The notes beneath the pieces are model-generated. The model was given only the letters and a program-made list of their open reading frames with translations. It had not been told where the DNA came from and did no database searches. A program made the position numbers and the translations under genes. DNA of 5,470 bases from Nitrospinaceae bacterium. GTDB taxonomy: Bacteria; Nitrospinota; Nitrospinia; Nitrospinales; VA-1. Below are positions 4,287-5,470 of this stretch, one piece after another (the stretch's first letter is position 1; each line of letters starts with the position of its first letter). The DNA lies in NCBI GenBank assembly GCA_029937655.1, contig JAPYPK010000095.1, forward strand, positions 1-5,470. The letters run 5' to 3'.

Positions 4287-5470
4287 TTTTGATTAAGAAA
4301 ATTTCGATTTTCTGTGTCTTTAACTTTCTTTTCATTTTCTGCTTAACACCCGCTTTGGTTAAAAGTGCTGATATCGATGAAATTAATATTATGTTACGGA
4401 AAGAAAAAGATAAACTTGGTAAACTCAAAAATGAGATTGAAAATCAAACAAAAATTCTTAATAAAATGGGCCGAAATGAATATTCAAATTTAAAAAAAAA
4501 AAGGGTTCTTGACGGGCAGTTAAAAATTAAGGAGAGAGAACTTAAAATCTACAACTGGAATTTAAAGATTAATAAAAAAAATGTTATTGCTTTGACTGAT
4601 AAAATTTCTCAAGGCGAAAAAAATATTTATTTGCAACAAAAAAACCTAGGTAGGCGATTAAGAACTATATATAAAGAGGGAGATCTTTTTTCTGTTAAGC
4701 TCCTGTTTTCGTCTGAAGATTTCACAGACCTTCTTAGAAGGGTTAAATATTTGGAAAGTATTATGGCGTACGATAAAATTACTTTCAATAAATATGAAAA
4801 CGAATTAGCGGATTTTTATAAGAAAAAGGAAGTTTTATTGCAAGCAAAAGGAAAACTTGATTTATTTAAAAAATCGGCTATAACAAAAAAAAAAGAGATC
4901 GTTAAAGAGAAAGAAAAAAAGAAACAATTTTTAGTAAGACTGAGCAAAGAAAAAAAAAGAAATAAAAACCTTAGAGCGGAGTTAGTTCTTTCCTCAAAGA
5001 AACTTAATCAATTGATTTCTAGATTGGAAAATAAAATATCTCTTGGCGAAGGTCTCGATATCAGCGATAAGAAGGGGAACCTGGTTTCACCCGTTAAAGG
5101 GACAATTTTAAATAATTTTGGACGCAAACGAGATAAAATATATAATACGTATATTGTTCAAAATGGAGTATCTATAAGAGTTAGAAAAGGCTCTCCCGTT
5201 CGTTCCGTATTTAATGGAAAAATTCTCTACACTGGTACCCTCGATGGTTACGGTAATATTATTATTATTGGACATGGAATGAATTATCATTCCCTCTACG
5301 GTCACTTAGATGAAATTATTTCGAGCACGGGAAAACATGTTCGTTCTGGTCAAATAATTGGTCGTTCTGGAGATAGTGGTTCAATTAATGGCGAGGCCCT
5401 GTACTTCGAAATGAGATATAAGGGTAATCCTATTGAACCTACTGCGTGGTTAAGTCTACCAAGTAATTAA
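4283..5470 (+). CDS. envC: EnvC-type murein hydrolase activator (degenerate LytM/M23 domain)
   Basis: This 395-residue exported protein has a signal peptide (about 1-28; probable cut after VKS or SA), then a very Lys/Glu-rich coiled coil (about 30-255) with a FtsX-binding-type layout, then a LytM domain (about 266-392). Recognisable LytM elements are SPVKGTILNNFG (269-280), GSPVRSVFNGKI (303-314), GYGNIIIIGHG (322-332), SLYGHLDEI (337-345), GQIIGRSGDSG (356-366) and ALYFEMRYKGNPIEP (372-386). The zinc site is gone. The HxGxD motif reads QNGVS (293-297), and the HxH motif reads ALY (372-374). His341 of YGH remains. E. coli EnvC is degenerate at the same sites and activates AmiA and AmiB instead of cutting peptidoglycan, so a non-catalytic activator role is likely. 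ATG at 4283 overlaps the ftsX stop (ATGA), suggesting translational coupling. The TAA ends exactly at the window edge. Poly-A runs of 11, 10 and 9 bases lie in the coiled-coil part. Family sure; exact orthology likely. Confidence 0.9.
   Translation: MILIKKISIFCVFNFLFIFCLTPALVKSADIDEINIMLRKEKDKLGKLKNEIENQTKILNKMGRNEYSNLKKKRVLDGQLKIKERELKIYNWNLKINKKNVIALTDKISQGEKNIYLQQKNLGRRLRTIYKEGDLFSVKLLFSSEDFTDLLRRVKYLESIMAYDKITFNKYENELADFYKKKEVLLQAKGKLDLFKKSAITKKKEIVKEKEKKKQFLVRLSKEKKRNKNLRAELVLSSKKLNQLISRLENKISLGEGLDISDKKGNLVSPVKGTILNNFGRKRDKIYNTYIVQNGVSIRVRKGSPVRSVFNGKILYTGTLDGYGNIIIIGHGMNYHSLYGHLDEIISSTGKHVRSGQIIGRSGDSGSINGEALYFEMRYKGNPIEPTAWLSLPSN
4492..4502 (+). repeat. A11 homopolymer inside the envC-like coding sequence
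   Basis: Eleven consecutive A encode the end of Leu70 through Lys71-73 and the start of Arg74. With the preceding T residues they form the heptamer T-TTA-AAA in the reading frame, a classic slippery arrangement. Gain or loss of one base leads to a stop within about 10 codons. Further runs of ten (4885-4894) and nine (4950-4958) A lie in the same gene. Confidence 0.6.

Noticed and set aside
5108..5305. A 65-codon minus-strand open frame opposite the LytM domain
   Set aside because: It lies wholly opposite conserved LytM motifs and has a low-complexity composition; a frame shadow.
4283..5470. Active M23 zinc endopeptidase
   Set aside because: HxGxD reads QNGVS and HxH reads ALY, so zinc cannot be held; EnvC-type activator fits better.

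Overview
The window comes from an AT-rich genome of a diderm (Gram-negative type) bacterium. Two genes imply an outer membrane: a lipoprotein with a lipobox, and an EnvC-type exported coiled-coil protein encoded directly after ftsEX. The gene set (FtsE-FtsX-EnvC cluster, an FGE/SUMF1-domain lipoprotein, a HmuY-like protein) would suit a marine deltaproteobacterial, SAR324 or Nitrospinota-like organism. That placement is an impression; no rRNA or marker gene is present to settle it.

Layout. (1) 2-412 (+) is the 3' end of a gene entering from the left edge. What remains is a basic, low-complexity tail with no recognisable domain. (2) 420-1864 (-) is a two-gene unit facing it tail-to-tail across 7 bases. 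The upstream gene encodes a membrane-anchored or exported HmuY-like protein. The downstream gene encodes a lipoprotein with a complete FGE-sulfatase (SUMF1) fold that lacks the catalytic cysteine pair. Their stop and start codons overlap as TTGA, with a rare TTG start. (3) 1865-2013 is a 149-base divergent intergenic region. It holds back-to-back -10-like boxes, a Fur-core-like palindrome lying over one of them, and a 9-base direct repeat. (4) 2014-2637 (+) encodes an unrecognised 207-residue soluble protein with a very basic N-terminus. (5) 2718-5470 (+) is a tight ftsE-ftsX-envC-like operon with a 3-base gap and an ATGA overlap. It ends exactly at the right edge of the window.

How the genes work together. 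FtsE (ATPase) and FtsX (permease-like, with a large periplasmic loop) form the divisome ABC complex that, in E. coli, recruits EnvC and gates its activation of cell-wall amidases. Here the third protein has a signal peptide, a long coiled coil and a LytM domain whose zinc ligands are replaced, so it looks like a non-catalytic EnvC-type activator encoded in cis with its regulator. The minus-strand pair may be an envelope heme- or metal-related module, inferred only from the HmuY-like fold and the pairing. No tRNA, rRNA, CRISPR array, insertion sequence or convincing intrinsic terminator was seen.
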